Positions 45,945 to 56,659 of a stretch of DNA of 64,000 nt are shown here, piece by piece. The translations under genes and the position numbers were made by a program. The notes beneath the pieces are model-generated. The model did not search any database and was not told where the DNA came from. It saw only the letters and a list, made by a program, of their open reading frames with translations. The DNA is from Mortierella alpina (taxonomy: Eukaryota > Mortierellomycota > Mortierellomycetes > Mortierellales > Mortierellaceae), in NCBI GenBank assembly GCA_029449245.1, contig JANATF010000013.1:62001-126000 (forward strand), written 5' to 3'. How positions within the stretch are numbered: position 1 is the first letter of the stretch; each line of letters begins with the position of its first letter.

Positions 45945-48900
45945 CTATATCACAGAGAAGTATACACCACATATAAAGAAGAAGTTAGCACGAGGATGCC
46001 TGGCCATACAGGGCGACTTTGAGTGCGAGAATGGGATGGAAATAGAAGGGAGGCTTGCCACGGTGTATCCTATGGCTGCTCCCGGGTGGGACTTTGTCCA
46101 ATCCAGAGTCCTCGGGACGAGTGTCGTTGTCGCTGAGGGCAAGAAAAGAGAGCAGGGGTGGCAAGCACTGGACTACACTACCAAGATTCTTACCATCCAT
46201 CACCTCTGAGCCCGCGGGCTGCTCAGAATTAGGCTTTGGAGAAGCAATCACAAAGCGGTGGACTGTCGCTGCTGCACAGAGGGAAACGTGGATCGAGTTG
46301 AAGAGCTGACGGTACGAGCGCTGCTCCAGCACCATCTTCTCTGCGATTTCCGAGATGGCCACTGCCGAGTCACGACAGCGGCCGCGGGGGGACTGCATGG
46401 TGAGGGGCAGGATGGGCGTCAGCAGGCTGTTGTGGAGGAAGGGGCGGTACAGCATGATCCTGACGGTGTGGAAGAGTAGCGCATAGAATCCAGTCGAGCT
46501 GGACTCTGATCCTGAGTGTGGGTCCTTGCCTGGCGTAGCTGAGGAGGCAGCAGTTTCGCTGGGGAAGGGATCTTTATGGGCCAGGACTGGGGTTGCAGCT
46601 TTGCTGCTGCTGGAGGCCTGCCGGCCGCGCTCTTGTTGAGAAGCATGAGCTCCTCTTCCTGCACACGATGCGTTAAAGGCCTCGAGTGCCGAGGGCGCTG
46701 TCGGGGCTGTGTCCTTGTCCCTGTCCTTGTCCTTGTTGCTCGGCGCGCCCTTGTCCAAGGCCGAGGGCATGGCCTCTAACCAGGCGGAGAGAGACTGGTC
46801 GAGATGCACAAACATGGCGGAGGAGCACGTTGAGGCGTTGGTGGCGGTGTAGAGGTTGAGGATAACCTTGCCGAGGATCTTGGCGAGGTCCGTCATGTGG
46901 CAAAACGCTTGGACGTGGAGGCGGTCGTCGTCATTCACGCTGGCTGGGTAGTCGACCAGGCAGTCGATGTCGCTGATGACCTGCACGACGGATGCATAGC
47001 GGCGAGGGAGAGTCGAAGAGGTGGAGGGCGAGGTGGAGGAAAGAAGGCGGAGGAAACAACGAAGGAGTGAAAAGGGTGAAGTAAAAGGAAAAGAAAAAAA
47101 AAGTCAGCATAGGGCTCAAAAGAAAAAAATACAGGTGGCACGACTGCCTCCCCGAGACATGATCGCAATAAACACATCTAGCTTACCATTGGCTTGCCCA
47201 GCGCGGCAGAGGTCCAGCGGTCGGCCTGGTAGCACGACCACCAGATCGTCTTGCGGATCTGGATCTCGCGATCATCCGTCTCCCTGGCCCGCTTGGCATC
47301 CAGCGGCCGATTGAGTCCCATCTCCTGCGCCATGCGGATCGCCATGCCGACGTACATGAACCGAAGACTGGCCCGCCCCGTCTGCACCTGGCACCAGTAG
47401 AGAATCAAGAGCGCCTGCAGCGTCGACATGGACGGCATGTCAAATCGGTCCTGGAGCAAGATGCGTGCATGCGTCAGAAACTGCTCCCCAATGGACGACA
47501 GGTTGCCGGCCTCGGCGCAAAGGCCTTCATGGTCAGAGTACTTGGCTCCAGCAGCGCAGATGGCCACGAGCAGCAATGGGTCCGGAGGGGACACTGCATC
47601 CCTGAGCTGCGCCATGAACATTTCCTTGTCGACAATCATCCAGTGAGGATGAAAGCACTCGAAATACACGTGGACCAAGTACTGAATAACACTCTTGTTC
47701 GTGATCACGAATCCAACAGGTATGGACTGGTCAAGGAACGAGTTGGCGGACGGGTCCTTCTGGAACGACGAGTGATTTTGGTCCGGATCGACTTGGTCCG
47801 CACTCATCACTGTAAAGTCGGAGATCATGGGCGAGGCAAGCGTCAGATTGAGCTGATCCATACCCATCAGAAAGGGAGGCCCGCCCGTGCTGGTCGAGGA
47901 CCCAGGTGGATTCGACTGTGCGTACTTGTACATGTTGGGAATCGTGACCGAGTTCACCAGTATGTGGTAGAGATCCAGCATGGCCGTGTCCCGATCCATG
48001 GCGAGCAAGGGTGCATTTTTGGGCGAGGGTTGTTGGGCTAGAGGATCGACTGACGTACGAGAATCCTTTCGAGGAGGCAATTGCGCGCCCAGTCCTGAAG
48101 GTGTTGACAAAAACCCGTCAGCAAAAATATCCTTGGCCAGAGGTGGGTCCTTGATGCGGCGGGACATTGAGGAGTGTGCATATTTAAACGATCCACTAGC
48201 AGCATCTTTTGTCGAGGAACGGCGTTGTTGGCGAATTTCCTTGGCTGCGTCAACCGCACTAACCTGAGGTCGATGTGAAGATGAATTCCGATTTGTCTGC
48301 TGCTGTTGCTGTTGCGGTTGCTGTTGCGGTTGTGGACGCTGCTGCTGCTGCTGAGATCGCTGATGATGTTGGTGCTGCTGTTGTTGCGCCTTGGATGGCG
48401 CCTTTGTCGACGTCAATGGCAGCGATGTCGGGAGAGTTTCTGAGGTCAGCGGCTTTGTTTTCTGTTTCGAAGTGTGCTTAGCTTGGTGTGCTTGGGGTAC
48501 TTCGATGTAGGAACACTCAAATCCAAGTCGTTCGCACCGCTGACAAGTGGGCTGGCCATCACACTTGATCTTTTTCTTGCGACACGCCAGGCAGGCATTG
48601 TACACCTTAATCCTCCAAGGGTGGGTCCGGGCATGGACCTGGTTCTGATTGAGCGAGAGCGCCCTTGAAGCACTGGGCTGCGCGACTGGCGGCGGGTCAG
48701 GAAGAGCGGCAGGGGTGGGGAAAACTGGTTCGGTGGCAGGTTGCGTGGGCGACACGTAATAATTGAGCGGCAGAGCCTGTGGATGCGAGGATGGTTGATA
48801 CTGTGGCCAGTAAGGATTGACCGTAGCAGAACCCGTGTCGACATTCAAATTCGCATTTGGTAGCCGATTGTGGTCCAGCATCACACCAGCATTCAGATTC

Positions 48901-49589
48901 GAAGGTTCTTGCTGTAACCGTTCAGTCGCGCCAAGGTCTCCGCTGTTGCGAGCAGTTTGATCGATAGGTTGGGGTTGGTTCCTATTGTGTTGACCATGAG
49001 ATTGCCGGTTAGTGCTTGGGGTTCGATTTTTCTTGGAGTTGCTTTTGTCCGTGGTAGAGGTTGGAAGAAAGCTCTTGCTGTCGCTGCTGCCGTTGCTGTT
49101 GCTGTTGGCATGGTCGATGTTGTTTGGGGTGATGTAATTGGTGCTCCCGCCGCTGCCCAGGCTAGTCCTCTTCTGGACGTTGTGCTTGCTCTGACTCCGG
49201 GCTTGCTTATTTGAGAGTGAGAGAGGAGGCAGGGCAGGAGCAGGAGGGCGATGGTGATGATGATGATGAGGCTGATTGTGGCCATTATTGGTATGAGGGT
49301 GTGGGAGTGAGGAGAGGACAGGCGAGGATGTGGGTGAAGGAGAAGAGTCGACAGCAGCAGACGACGAATGTTTGTTAGGAAAGTTGGTTACTAACCCAGT
49401 GATATTCATATTGTCAGAGATGACTTGGTGCGGCTGCTGCTGTTGTTGCTGTTGCTGTTGGTGTTGCGGTTGCTGGTGCCAATGCTGTCGCTGTTGCTGT
49501 TGCTGTTGCTGGTCTTGCTGAGCGGATGATCCAGATGGAGTGGACTGAGAAGCGACCGCGGGGTCGGACCTCCTCGAGGCCGGTGACAT
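45929..49589 (-). CDS. Zn(2)Cys(6) binuclear-cluster transcription factor with fungal-specific TF domain
   Basis: Exons on the minus strand: 49589..47187 (801 codons), 46980..46010, and probably 45944 onward; the stop used depends on the unresolved last splice. The first ~330 residues are Q/S/N/H-rich. The DNA-binding cluster at residues ~330-362 is C-x2-C-x6-C-x5-C-x2-C-x6-C (ACLACRKKKIKC, then TCQRCERLGFEC), preceded by basic RIKVYN. After another Q-rich linker comes the fungal-specific TF domain: YLVHVYFECFHPHWMIVDK, LLLVAICAAGAKYSDH, then LILYWCQVQTGRASLRFMYV, GMAIRMAQEMGLNRPLD, KTIWWSCYQADRWTSAALGK and, after the intron, VISDIDCLVDYP. Such factors bind CGG half-sites as dimers and regulate metabolism. 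The target is unknown. The cluster lies unusually far from the N-terminus. Confidence 0.88.
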
Positions 49590-50445
49590 TATGGAGGGTG
49601 GACGCGGCTGTGCGATGGCGTGTACCTAGAGAAGGATCCACGGCGGTTGAGTGAGCATGAGTCGTGTGGGATCTGGATGACGAGAGGAAAAAGAAACGCC
49701 AAGGAACGGCACTGTACAAATAGCGAGGAGGAGGAGAAGAGCGAGAGAGGGTATATGTGTTGTTGGTGCTGTAGGAGGAGTGGTGGAGAGACGAGATGGA
49801 GAGAGAGAGGTGGTGAGAGAGAGTGAGAGAGCAAGAGAGTGAGAGAGCAAGAGAGAGAGAGAACAAGAGAGCGTGGGAGTGTGAGGAGCGAGTCGCCCGA
49901 TCAAACAAAAAAAAAAGAGACGGCAGAGACGAGAGACGAAAGAGACGAAAGAGGCGAAGGAGACGAACAGAGTCTGAGCAAAGAAGAGTCGGTCTTTGAA
50001 GGGACGAGCGACAGCGCGAAGGGATTACAGTACAAGGCGAGAACAGGGAAGCAGCACCACCAACCAGCAAACCCGACAACGCAGGCCGCAACCCGCCCCC
50101 TCTCACTCCAGCAGAGGCAGATGCACACCAATCGACTGAAGCACATCGGCGACTGAGTCCTGTCCTCACTGCTCGACAGTACAGTAGAGGGCCTATTCAT
50201 TCAGTCGCACGCCAATGGAATCATAGTATTGTGCGATGGGGAGGGGAAGTCAAAAGCAACCAACGAGCAGATGCATACATATAAAAAGATACGCCCGATT
50301 GAATCGTGCTGATTGGGACAGCCAGAGAACGAGAGACACAGAGGGGAATGAATAGGAAACGGAAGTGGCATGTGCCTCCAATCATCACCGTCTCTCGTCT
50401 CTGTCGCTGTCGCTGTCTCTTGCGCTTTTCTTGCACTCTCTTGCA

Positions 50446-50447
<2 letters not shown>

Positions 50448-50476
<29 letters not shown>

Positions 50477-50486
50477 CATCTCTCTA

Positions 50487-50525
<39 letters not shown>
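50448..50525. repeat. (CT)n / (CTTT)n microsatellite
   Basis: About 45 bases of CT dinucleotide with a few interruptions, running into about seven CTTT units. It is purely repetitive and generates spurious ORFs on both strands. Confidence 0.95.
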
Positions 50526-52323
50526 CTCGCTCTCCCTGGGTGTGCTTGTGCTTGTGTATCCTTGTATGCGTCTTCCTCTTTGCGCTGTACGTGAAAATGA
50601 CATCAATCTTTCCCAATAAAGACAATGCTTTCTTTGCAACAAGGAACAATCGCGGTAATGCGACTTCTCACACACCCCTCCTCTTTTGCAAAACAAGCGC
50701 TGGTGCATCCGGGCCTTAGCCCTGTTCCGGGTAGTTCGCATTCAGGAAAGCATCCATAGAAACCAGCTGCATCAGGTAGATAACGAGGGGGAGAGAGAGA
50801 GAGAAGCAGAAAGGGAGGAAGGGGCGTGGCTCAAGGACATGAAAAACCCCATGCAAGTGTGGCAGGTGAAAGTCGTCAACTCTAGGGCAGGTCTGGGAAG
50901 GTACAGGGCGTGGGACAGAGCATGGACAAAGAGACAAACAAGGCTAGAAGAAAGAATAAAATAACATACCCGCTAGTGCGATTTGTAGCGACAGGGTCCT
51001 GTTGGCGAAAAGTATAAATATGAGAGAGTGCAGAAGAAGCAACAACGCCTTTCACGTCGTTGCGAGCGGATCGTCGAGTCTTTTCTCTGTACAGAGACAA
51101 AGGAAGAAAAGGACGAAAGAAGAGAAAAGGGAGCAGCGGTCAATTATCGGTTCCCCCACTTATAAAAAATGCGATGCTGTGATGGTAGAAGGCACGAGAA
51201 CCCTTTGGAAAAGAAAAAGAGGTTATCAGGGCGCACGGCAAAGGCAGCCGAGTGCTCTGCGGGGGTACAGTAGAGGCATGATTCCTGCAATGCAGCACAT
51301 GTGGTCCAGATGCGCTTTTGTAGCCCAGCAGGCGCTTCCGCCTCTTGCTTCACACTGTTGTACAGCTACGAGAGTCTCTTCTCATTTCCACTCATTTCCA
51401 GCCCATCATCCTTTGAATCATTGCAGCCTGCATATTTTTTTCTCCATCTCCTCTTCCAGCGCTTTAGTGAGAATGCAGTGTGATAGATATGCTGCGTAGT
51501 CCCGGCTCTAATCCCGATGTCCTGATCCACGGAACCATCACTGCGTCTTTGGACCCACAACAGCGGTAACGGAGGCTGTGTTTCGCAAGACTAAGCTGTG
51601 CACGTCTAACAAAGGTCCGCCATTGGCCAACGCCCTTTTTTTCCGCTCTCCCGGTATGTGTGTGTATCTGCGTTGTGCTCGGCTTTGGGGAGGAAAAAGT
51701 AGTTTTTTTCAAGAAGGCCCGGAGAAAGCGGTATTTGGCTTTCTACTCACCAGTCGTGTGGTATTGTGAGATGAATCGGGAAGTGGACGAGGTGTTGTGC
51801 AATTAGAGAGTGAACCAATAGAAATCCATTGCACTCGTGCACAGTGCAATCCTGTATGCACAAGGAGCAACAGGGAGAGAGAGAAACGAAAAACAGAGGG
51901 AGGGGAGAAGAAGAGGGAAGGAAGGAGAAGTAGAAAAACTAAAGGCAAAAGGAGAGGGACACATTCAATATTTATATGGTGATAAGCCTTGTCTGTTGAT
52001 CCACGAGCGGGTACTTCATTCGCTGAAGAAGGAACATGCAGCAATAGAAAAAAAAATAGAGGGCCGGTTTCGACAGCATCTGAGAACGATGACAACCTAC
52101 ACCCCTCCATCTCTATCGTTCCAAGGTCCATTGGACGTTCCTGTTACTTCTTTTGCCCTCAATGGCTCCTTTCTAGCGCCTACTGCTTCCTGGGGGTTGT
52201 ACCCTGCCTTGCCTCTAACAAGGTTGTGAATATATCGGGTCTTCACGTCGCCTGCATATCCTTGGGCCTGTGTCTCTGTCTCCGTCCATAACAGCCCATG
52301 ACATCATTTGTGAGGAGACGCAC

Positions 52324-52331
52324 TGACGTCA
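52324..52331. promoter_or_regulatory. Perfect CRE palindrome TGACGTCA
   Basis: The perfect 8-base cAMP-response/ATF-CREB half-site palindrome, extended as TGACGTCATTT. A one-mismatch copy, TGACATCATTT, lies 25 bases upstream in the same orientation. No gene start is obvious nearby. Confidence 0.45.
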
Positions 52332-52660
52332 TTTAAACTATGGGCCATTTGTACGTGGCTCTTGCCACCCGGGTACCGGCATGCCTTGATTTAGGTACTG
52401 AAGCAAACAGGCCCACACTGAGTGTGTGTGTGTGGGTACCCAAGTACGCTATCGATTGTGCCGATCGCTCGAACGTTATTGGTTTCACAGCGCTTGAGCC
52501 GCGTTGTATGAACAATGTTCTGCGATTGTGCCTTCTCCGTCTTTCTTTTTCTCTTTCATGTGCTGGCTGGCTATCGTTGTGCCCCCAAGGTACGTACTAC
52601 CTCGGTACAGAACGTTTTTTCTTGCACGGAAAACAATTGTGCGATTGAGCGTCTCTTGTG

Positions 52661-52940
52661 CAAAAGTCCTAGACATGCCGCAGTTTACATATCTGGCCAT
52701 GGTCATGCTCATCAAGCCAACGTCTTATCACTACCCCCACAGAGACGCACTTTCAGCTACTGCAAACGCATTGCCTCGTTCGACGACCTCAGTCTCTACT
52801 CTTTTTTTTGATCAGGAACGGGAGTGCTGCCTCCTTGATAGACGCATTGGGCGGAAATGGAATCGTAGTTTACCACTGCAGGAAGTTGGAGCTGCACCCC
52901 AGAGGTGAGGAAGACGAGAGAACGATAGCCATGGCCATAT
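52661..52940 (+). mobile_element. Truncated MITE-like inverted-repeat element, copy A
   Basis: The left terminal repeat is 47 bases (52661-52707), starting CAAAAGTCCTAGACATGCC and ending GGTCATG. A 222-base core follows (52708-52929), then a decayed right end (CATGGCCATAT). The same 47-base terminus occurs at 54457-54503 with a single mismatch, but there the core is in reverse complement. Comparison shows that the intact element has this terminus at both ends in inverted orientation; copy A lost most of the right one. No transposase motif is visible, so it would be non-autonomous. An open frame in the core (SLIDALGGNGIVVYHC, then RKLELHPRGEEDERTI) is kept in both copies and might be a captured exon fragment. 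Confidence 0.65.
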
Positions 52941-53567
52941 CCCTTTGCTTGTCAACAGAGGTACTAGTACTAGACTAATACTTTAAGCGGGATATGTGGA
53001 CTGCAGTTTCGATCTGCAGGGACGTGGTCGCGAACCCAATGCTCCCAAAGCCATGCCTTAGAAGATTGGGTGTGTCTTTATTTATGGGGAGCGAAGCATC
53101 CTTAGACGATGGTGAATTTTATAGCAGCGGCCGATCGCCGTCATACGGCACCATTGCTTCACGGCACCTTTGCTCACCATTGCTTCATACTGATAGTTGG
53201 AAGTCTTTTGATCACTGCTCGATTCCCATGTTTTCTTTTTGCGATGCTTTGACATCGATGTGGTGCTGTAGGACCTCTCCCTGAACTTAGTACTGTGTCA
53301 TGGTCAACGTTCCAACTCAACACACCTCCTACAGACACACACGCCACACACTCTGCAGCAGCGCAACAGCCTGCTCTTCTTCCCCCGCATCAGAGCAGCA
53401 ACGTTGCATTCAACCTCAGCTGTCGATTCCACAGACAACGGCTAACATCCTCATCACAAACGTGAAACGAACACATGAGGCTTCTGTTTCCATCCCCTCC
53501 CACCTTCCACGCCACCTCATTTCTGACTACCTTTCTAACCTCCCATCAACGACTTGGTTCAAAAAAA
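52941..53567. other. Spacer between element copy A and the broken ORF region
   Basis: About 630 bases without a supported gene. The last ~100 bases are pyrimidine-rich and end in AAAAAAATGG, a good fungal start context, at 53568. Confidence 0.4.
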
Positions 53568-54424
53568 TGGGCGTGCGAGATCTCACCGGCTTTATCAAGG
53601 GCTGTCAGGAGTGTCCAACACTGACATAGTTCGTAACTTGGAATTGAAGCAACTCAACCAACTTAATGACCAGGAGCGGCTTGAGGAACTTCACCAATCC
53701 GTCGAAAAATACTTGAGCATCGTCCACAGCAATGCCAAGGAGGTACTCGATAGCGCCGAGAAACGCAGAGTCAAGAGGCGGAGGCGAAGCCCCAACACAC
53801 CGCACCCGTCTAAGGCCGTTGAAAAGGATGCAAAAAAGATCGAGAGGGCGCGAATGCAGCTGGATATCGGAGCCGACCAATTCCACCTAGCCCTTCAATC
53901 GTTCGTGCTCTACAGCGAGCATCCATTCCCCCCCAGAGAAGGATGATGCAGCCGCATGTGCGCCCAACATTCACAGCAGGGTTCTGCCTCTCATTCAACA
54001 GACGGAGCTCAAGAAGGCAAAGGCCGATTGGGCTCGTTTCTCAAAGAGCCGAGCACCGCAGGCAGACCCATCGGCGTCTGTCCAGGAGGTAGCAGCCACG
54101 GGCCAGAGTCCCGCACCAGTCGCTCAAGAACCTGTGTCCACTCACCAACATGCAATGGCCTTCAAGATAAAGGGCGAAAGGCGCCACAGCACACCCACTC
54201 GTGAACGAAGAAAACAGAAGTGGCGAAGGAGCACGTATGTATTTTTTCTTCTAGCATCTCAATCATGGCCAGCCTTGCGCTCGTATTAATAACGCTCTGT
54301 GCCTAGATTTCGATCCCGGACTGACATGGCCGACAGATATGTACCACAGACAGTCAACCTCGACGTTGCCAGCCCCATAACCGTCGAGCCGGATGACTGT
54401 CTAGTCGAATGTCAGTCGAGTTGA
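53568..54424 (+). pseudogene. Frame-disrupted coding region for a basic, helical protein of unknown family
   Basis: ATG 53568 opens MGVRDLTGFIKGC but stops after 20 codons. Coding character continues one frame over (53630-53930) with LELKQLNQLNDQERLEELHQ, a Lys/Arg cluster (EKRRVKRRRRS) and helical EKDAKKIERARMQL. At a run of seven C (53928-53934) it shifts again, continuing KDDAAACAPNIHS through ERRKQKWRRST. A plausible intron (54236..54306) joins to FRSRTDMADRYVPQ and a TGA at 54424. Two frame changes without fitting splice signals suggest a decayed gene, though base errors at the homopolymer cannot be excluded. MGVRDLTGFIK faintly recalls the N-terminus of XPG/asteroid-type nucleases, too short to rely on. 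The region is bracketed by two copies of the inverted-repeat element. Confidence 0.4.
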
Positions 54425-54456
54425 ATGAGCGTCGAGTCAAATATCAGTCGAGTCGA

Positions 54457-54711
54457 CAAAAGTCCTAGACATGCCGCAGTTTACATATCTGGGCATGGTC
54501 ATGGCTATCGTTCTCTCGTCTTCCTCACCCCTGGGGTGCAGCTCCAACTTCCCGCAGTGGTAAACTACGATTCCACTTCCGCCCAATGCGTATATCAGGG
54601 ATCAAAAAGAAAGTAGAGACTGAGGTCGTCGAACGAGGCAATACGTTTGCAGTAGCTGAAAGTGCGTCTTTGTGGGGGTAGTGATAAGACGTTGGCTTGA
54701 TGAGCATGACC
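54457..54711 (-). mobile_element. Truncated MITE-like inverted-repeat element, copy B (core inverted relative to copy A)
   Basis: The 47-base terminus at 54457-54503 is in the same orientation as in copy A. The core (54504-54704) is the reverse complement of copy A's core, with about 20 bases deleted and a handful of substitutions, and the far end stops at CATGACC (54705-54711). The strand given is that of the core relative to copy A. It lies in the upstream region of the small membrane-protein ORF at 54876. Confidence 0.65.
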
Positions 54712-54799
54712 TTTCTGTCTCGTCAATGGCCAGCCTGCCTCTTTCAGCAAACTCTCTCTTGCTCGCTCTCTTCCACCCACTTCAGCACCACCATGGGTC

Positions 54800-54806
54800 T
54801 ATAAAA
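54800..54806 (+). promoter_or_regulatory. TATA box TATAAAA
   Basis: A consensus TATAAAA 76 bases before ATG 54876, downstream of a pyrimidine-rich stretch. Its position fits a promoter for the small ORF that follows. Confidence 0.4.
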
Positions 54807-54875
54807 CCGTTTCCACAAAGCAATGCTGTAACCTTCAGCCCATTGTTCACCAATCTACGTTGTTAGGCTTGTAGA

Positions 54876-55271
54876 ATGGGAATCACAATTCATGTGCGAA
54901 ACGAGCGCCTCGCCAGCCAGAGTCCCTTTCCATACGTACTTTTCCTTGTCGTCTGTTTCATCATCCTCGTCTTGTTCGGTCTCTTTTTGCCCATATCATC
55001 CTCGTCGTCGACCTCTACCTTCACCTCATCGCCACCACAGTCGTCCTCCAGTCCAAAAACCGATCTTGACACTCTTCCACAGATCGTCACGAAGGGCATC
55101 CCGATCCAAGTTTCTGCACCGACACAAACGCACTACCGCCGCCGCCCTTCCTCTTCACAGTCTATCGTCACTCTAAGCAAGGCACACGTTCAGAAGCCCT
55201 CGATTAAAAGCCGATATGGACGTCATAGACAACTGGCACCACTCACCCTAAAGAAGGACACTCAGCAGTGA
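54876..55271 (+). CDS. Small putative single-pass membrane protein, hypothetical
   Basis: An intronless 131-codon ORF with a consensus TATA box 76 bases upstream. Residues ~18-41 form one clear membrane helix (FPYVLFLVVCFIILVLFGLF). A Ser/Thr/Pro-rich stretch follows (~42-65), then a basic tail (SRYGRHRQLAPLTLKKD). I recognise no family. The single anchor and basic/Ser-rich tail are compatible with a small secretory-pathway membrane protein, but coding status rests only on the ORF, TATA and amino-acid composition. It stands 180 bases from the 3' end of the proteasome gene. Confidence 0.4.
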   Translation: MGITIHVRNERLASQSPFPYVLFLVVCFIILVLFGLFLPISSSSSTSTFTSSPPQSSSSPKTDLDTLPQIVTKGIPIQVSAPTQTHYRRRPSSSQSIVTLSKAHVQKPSIKSRYGRHRQLAPLTLKKDTQQ

Positions 55272-55454
55272 TAACTGAATGGTAGGGGATATCCTTGCTT
55301 TGACAGAAATAGTTGGTCCGCTTTTTTGGCCAACTCCTGCTTTTGGCAGTTAACTCGCCTCAAGGAATTCATGTTCCTCTTTTTTTCCATATTGAATTTT
55401 ATAGTAGTAGATCATGCCCCCCCTCGTCGTAGCTACGCCTTCATCCACCCCTCT

Positions 55455-56659
55455 CTACTTGGCTTCATCTGACTTGGTCAACAGCTTGTTCTCCTTCAAC
55501 AAGGCCTCAATATCGGCTTGGTTGAGAATGGTGCGTACAACCTTTCCATCCACCAGCTCCAATGTGGCAAACTCGACTAGAAAAGAAATGAAATAGAGAA
55601 CACTCACTTACATTAGCAAAAAAAAAAACATGCCACCGGATAGGCAAGTCTTGACATAAAGCAAAATGACGCGCGTGGTAGATATAGCTGAACTTACGCT
55701 TGTCAGAGCCCAATGACGTGGTATCCATAGTCTTGCTGAGGACCTTCATGGCCAAGTTCTTGGCCTCCTGCAAGGTCATGCCCTCCTCCTTGTATTCTTG
55801 CCTCAAAATGCCCTGAGCGCTGGCCGTGTTGGCGCCAATGCTGGTTGCCTTCCATCCAGAGTAGTTGCCCGATGGATCCGAGTGATACAGCTGGAAGCCA
55901 TGATGCTCATCCCATCCTCCGTAAATGAATGACACTCCGAATGGACGAAGACCTATAGTGCGATAGACATAGAGAGAGAGAAAGCTTTGTTAATTAAAAC
56001 TGCCTTCAGGTCCGTCGCTTTCACGCTCTTGAGTTCATATGGGCCAAAAAAAATGAACGTGTCTTGCCTCCGTATTGCGTGTATCCCTGCTTCAAGTCGC
56101 ACAACTTTTGGACAAGTTGCTCGCAAGGCATATCCTCGTTGTATGTGTAAAGGTACTGCTGTGCGGCTGTCTGGACATAGTTGATCAGAATGTTGGCGTC
56201 CGAGGTGATGCCGGCAACTCCACAGATCATATTGCTAGAAACAGATACCCAACGAGGAAAAGGTAAAAACCATTAGTACAAGTGCTGGGCATCGCAGGTC
56301 GATCGGATCCTCCTGTCTCATGTTTTCGTCGGTTTTTTGCACAAAGGAATAACCTACTCGTTGATGATATAAATCTTCTCGCCGCCCTTGGTCTCATCCA
56401 ACAACTTGGAGGCGACCTTTTTCTCTGCTGCAATGACCAGTCCATCCTTAGCCAAGATTCCCAGTGTTGTGCTGGCAAGGGAGATGGCCTCCATGGCATA
56501 TTCCACCTGGTACAATCGACCTAGCATAGTGACGATGGCGTTGTTAGCGATGAAGCTCAGCTTCTTGGACACCCGAAAAGCAAGCGCGCACAGCAAGTGG
56601 TGCCTCTTCTTACCCTCTGGCGAAAAGATGGTTGTGCGACTATCGTATCTTCGGGACAT
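55455..56659 (-). CDS. PRE9: 20S proteasome subunit alpha-3 (PRE9 / PSMA4)
   Basis: Five exons on the minus strand: 56659..56614, 56520..56358, 56234..56068, 55952..55698, 55576..55455. They sum to 753 bases (250 residues). The N-terminus ([19 protein letters not shown], then VEYAMEAI) is the alpha-subunit signature; [59 protein letters not shown] and [19 protein letters not shown] identify alpha-3/PSMA4. It forms part of the outer heptameric ring that gates the 20S core. Yeast Pre9 is the only non-essential alpha subunit. The third intron starts with GC (GCAAGA at 56067); a GT donor would insert residues into the invariant YGGLRPFG. It shares a 281-base divergent promoter with RPB11. Confidence 0.97.

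Larger units (their letters stand above)
49590..52660. other. Gene-poor 3.1-kb region with microsatellites
   Basis: No gene can be supported. Contents: a GA-repeat tract at about 49795-49870 (CT-rich on the strand of the Zn2Cys6 gene, so probably its leader), a CT then CTTT microsatellite at about 50448-50525, another GA tract at 50790-50820 and purine-rich stretches at 51860-51960. Near the right end are two CRE-like sites (TGACATCATTT at ~52299 and the perfect TGACGTCA at 52324-52331) and a TG repeat at ~52425. Long frames in the microsatellites are artefacts of repeat periodicity. Confidence 0.5.

Noticed and set aside
50221-50649. Overlapping ORFs on both strands around the CT/CTTT microsatellite
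   Set aside because: They are products of repeat periodicity (Ser-Leu or Arg-Glu repeats) without any start context or homology.
53568-53630. MGVRDLTGFIK as the start of an XPG/asteroid nuclease
   Set aside because: Only about eleven residues resemble the N-terminus; no acidic catalytic residues follow, so the function was not assigned.
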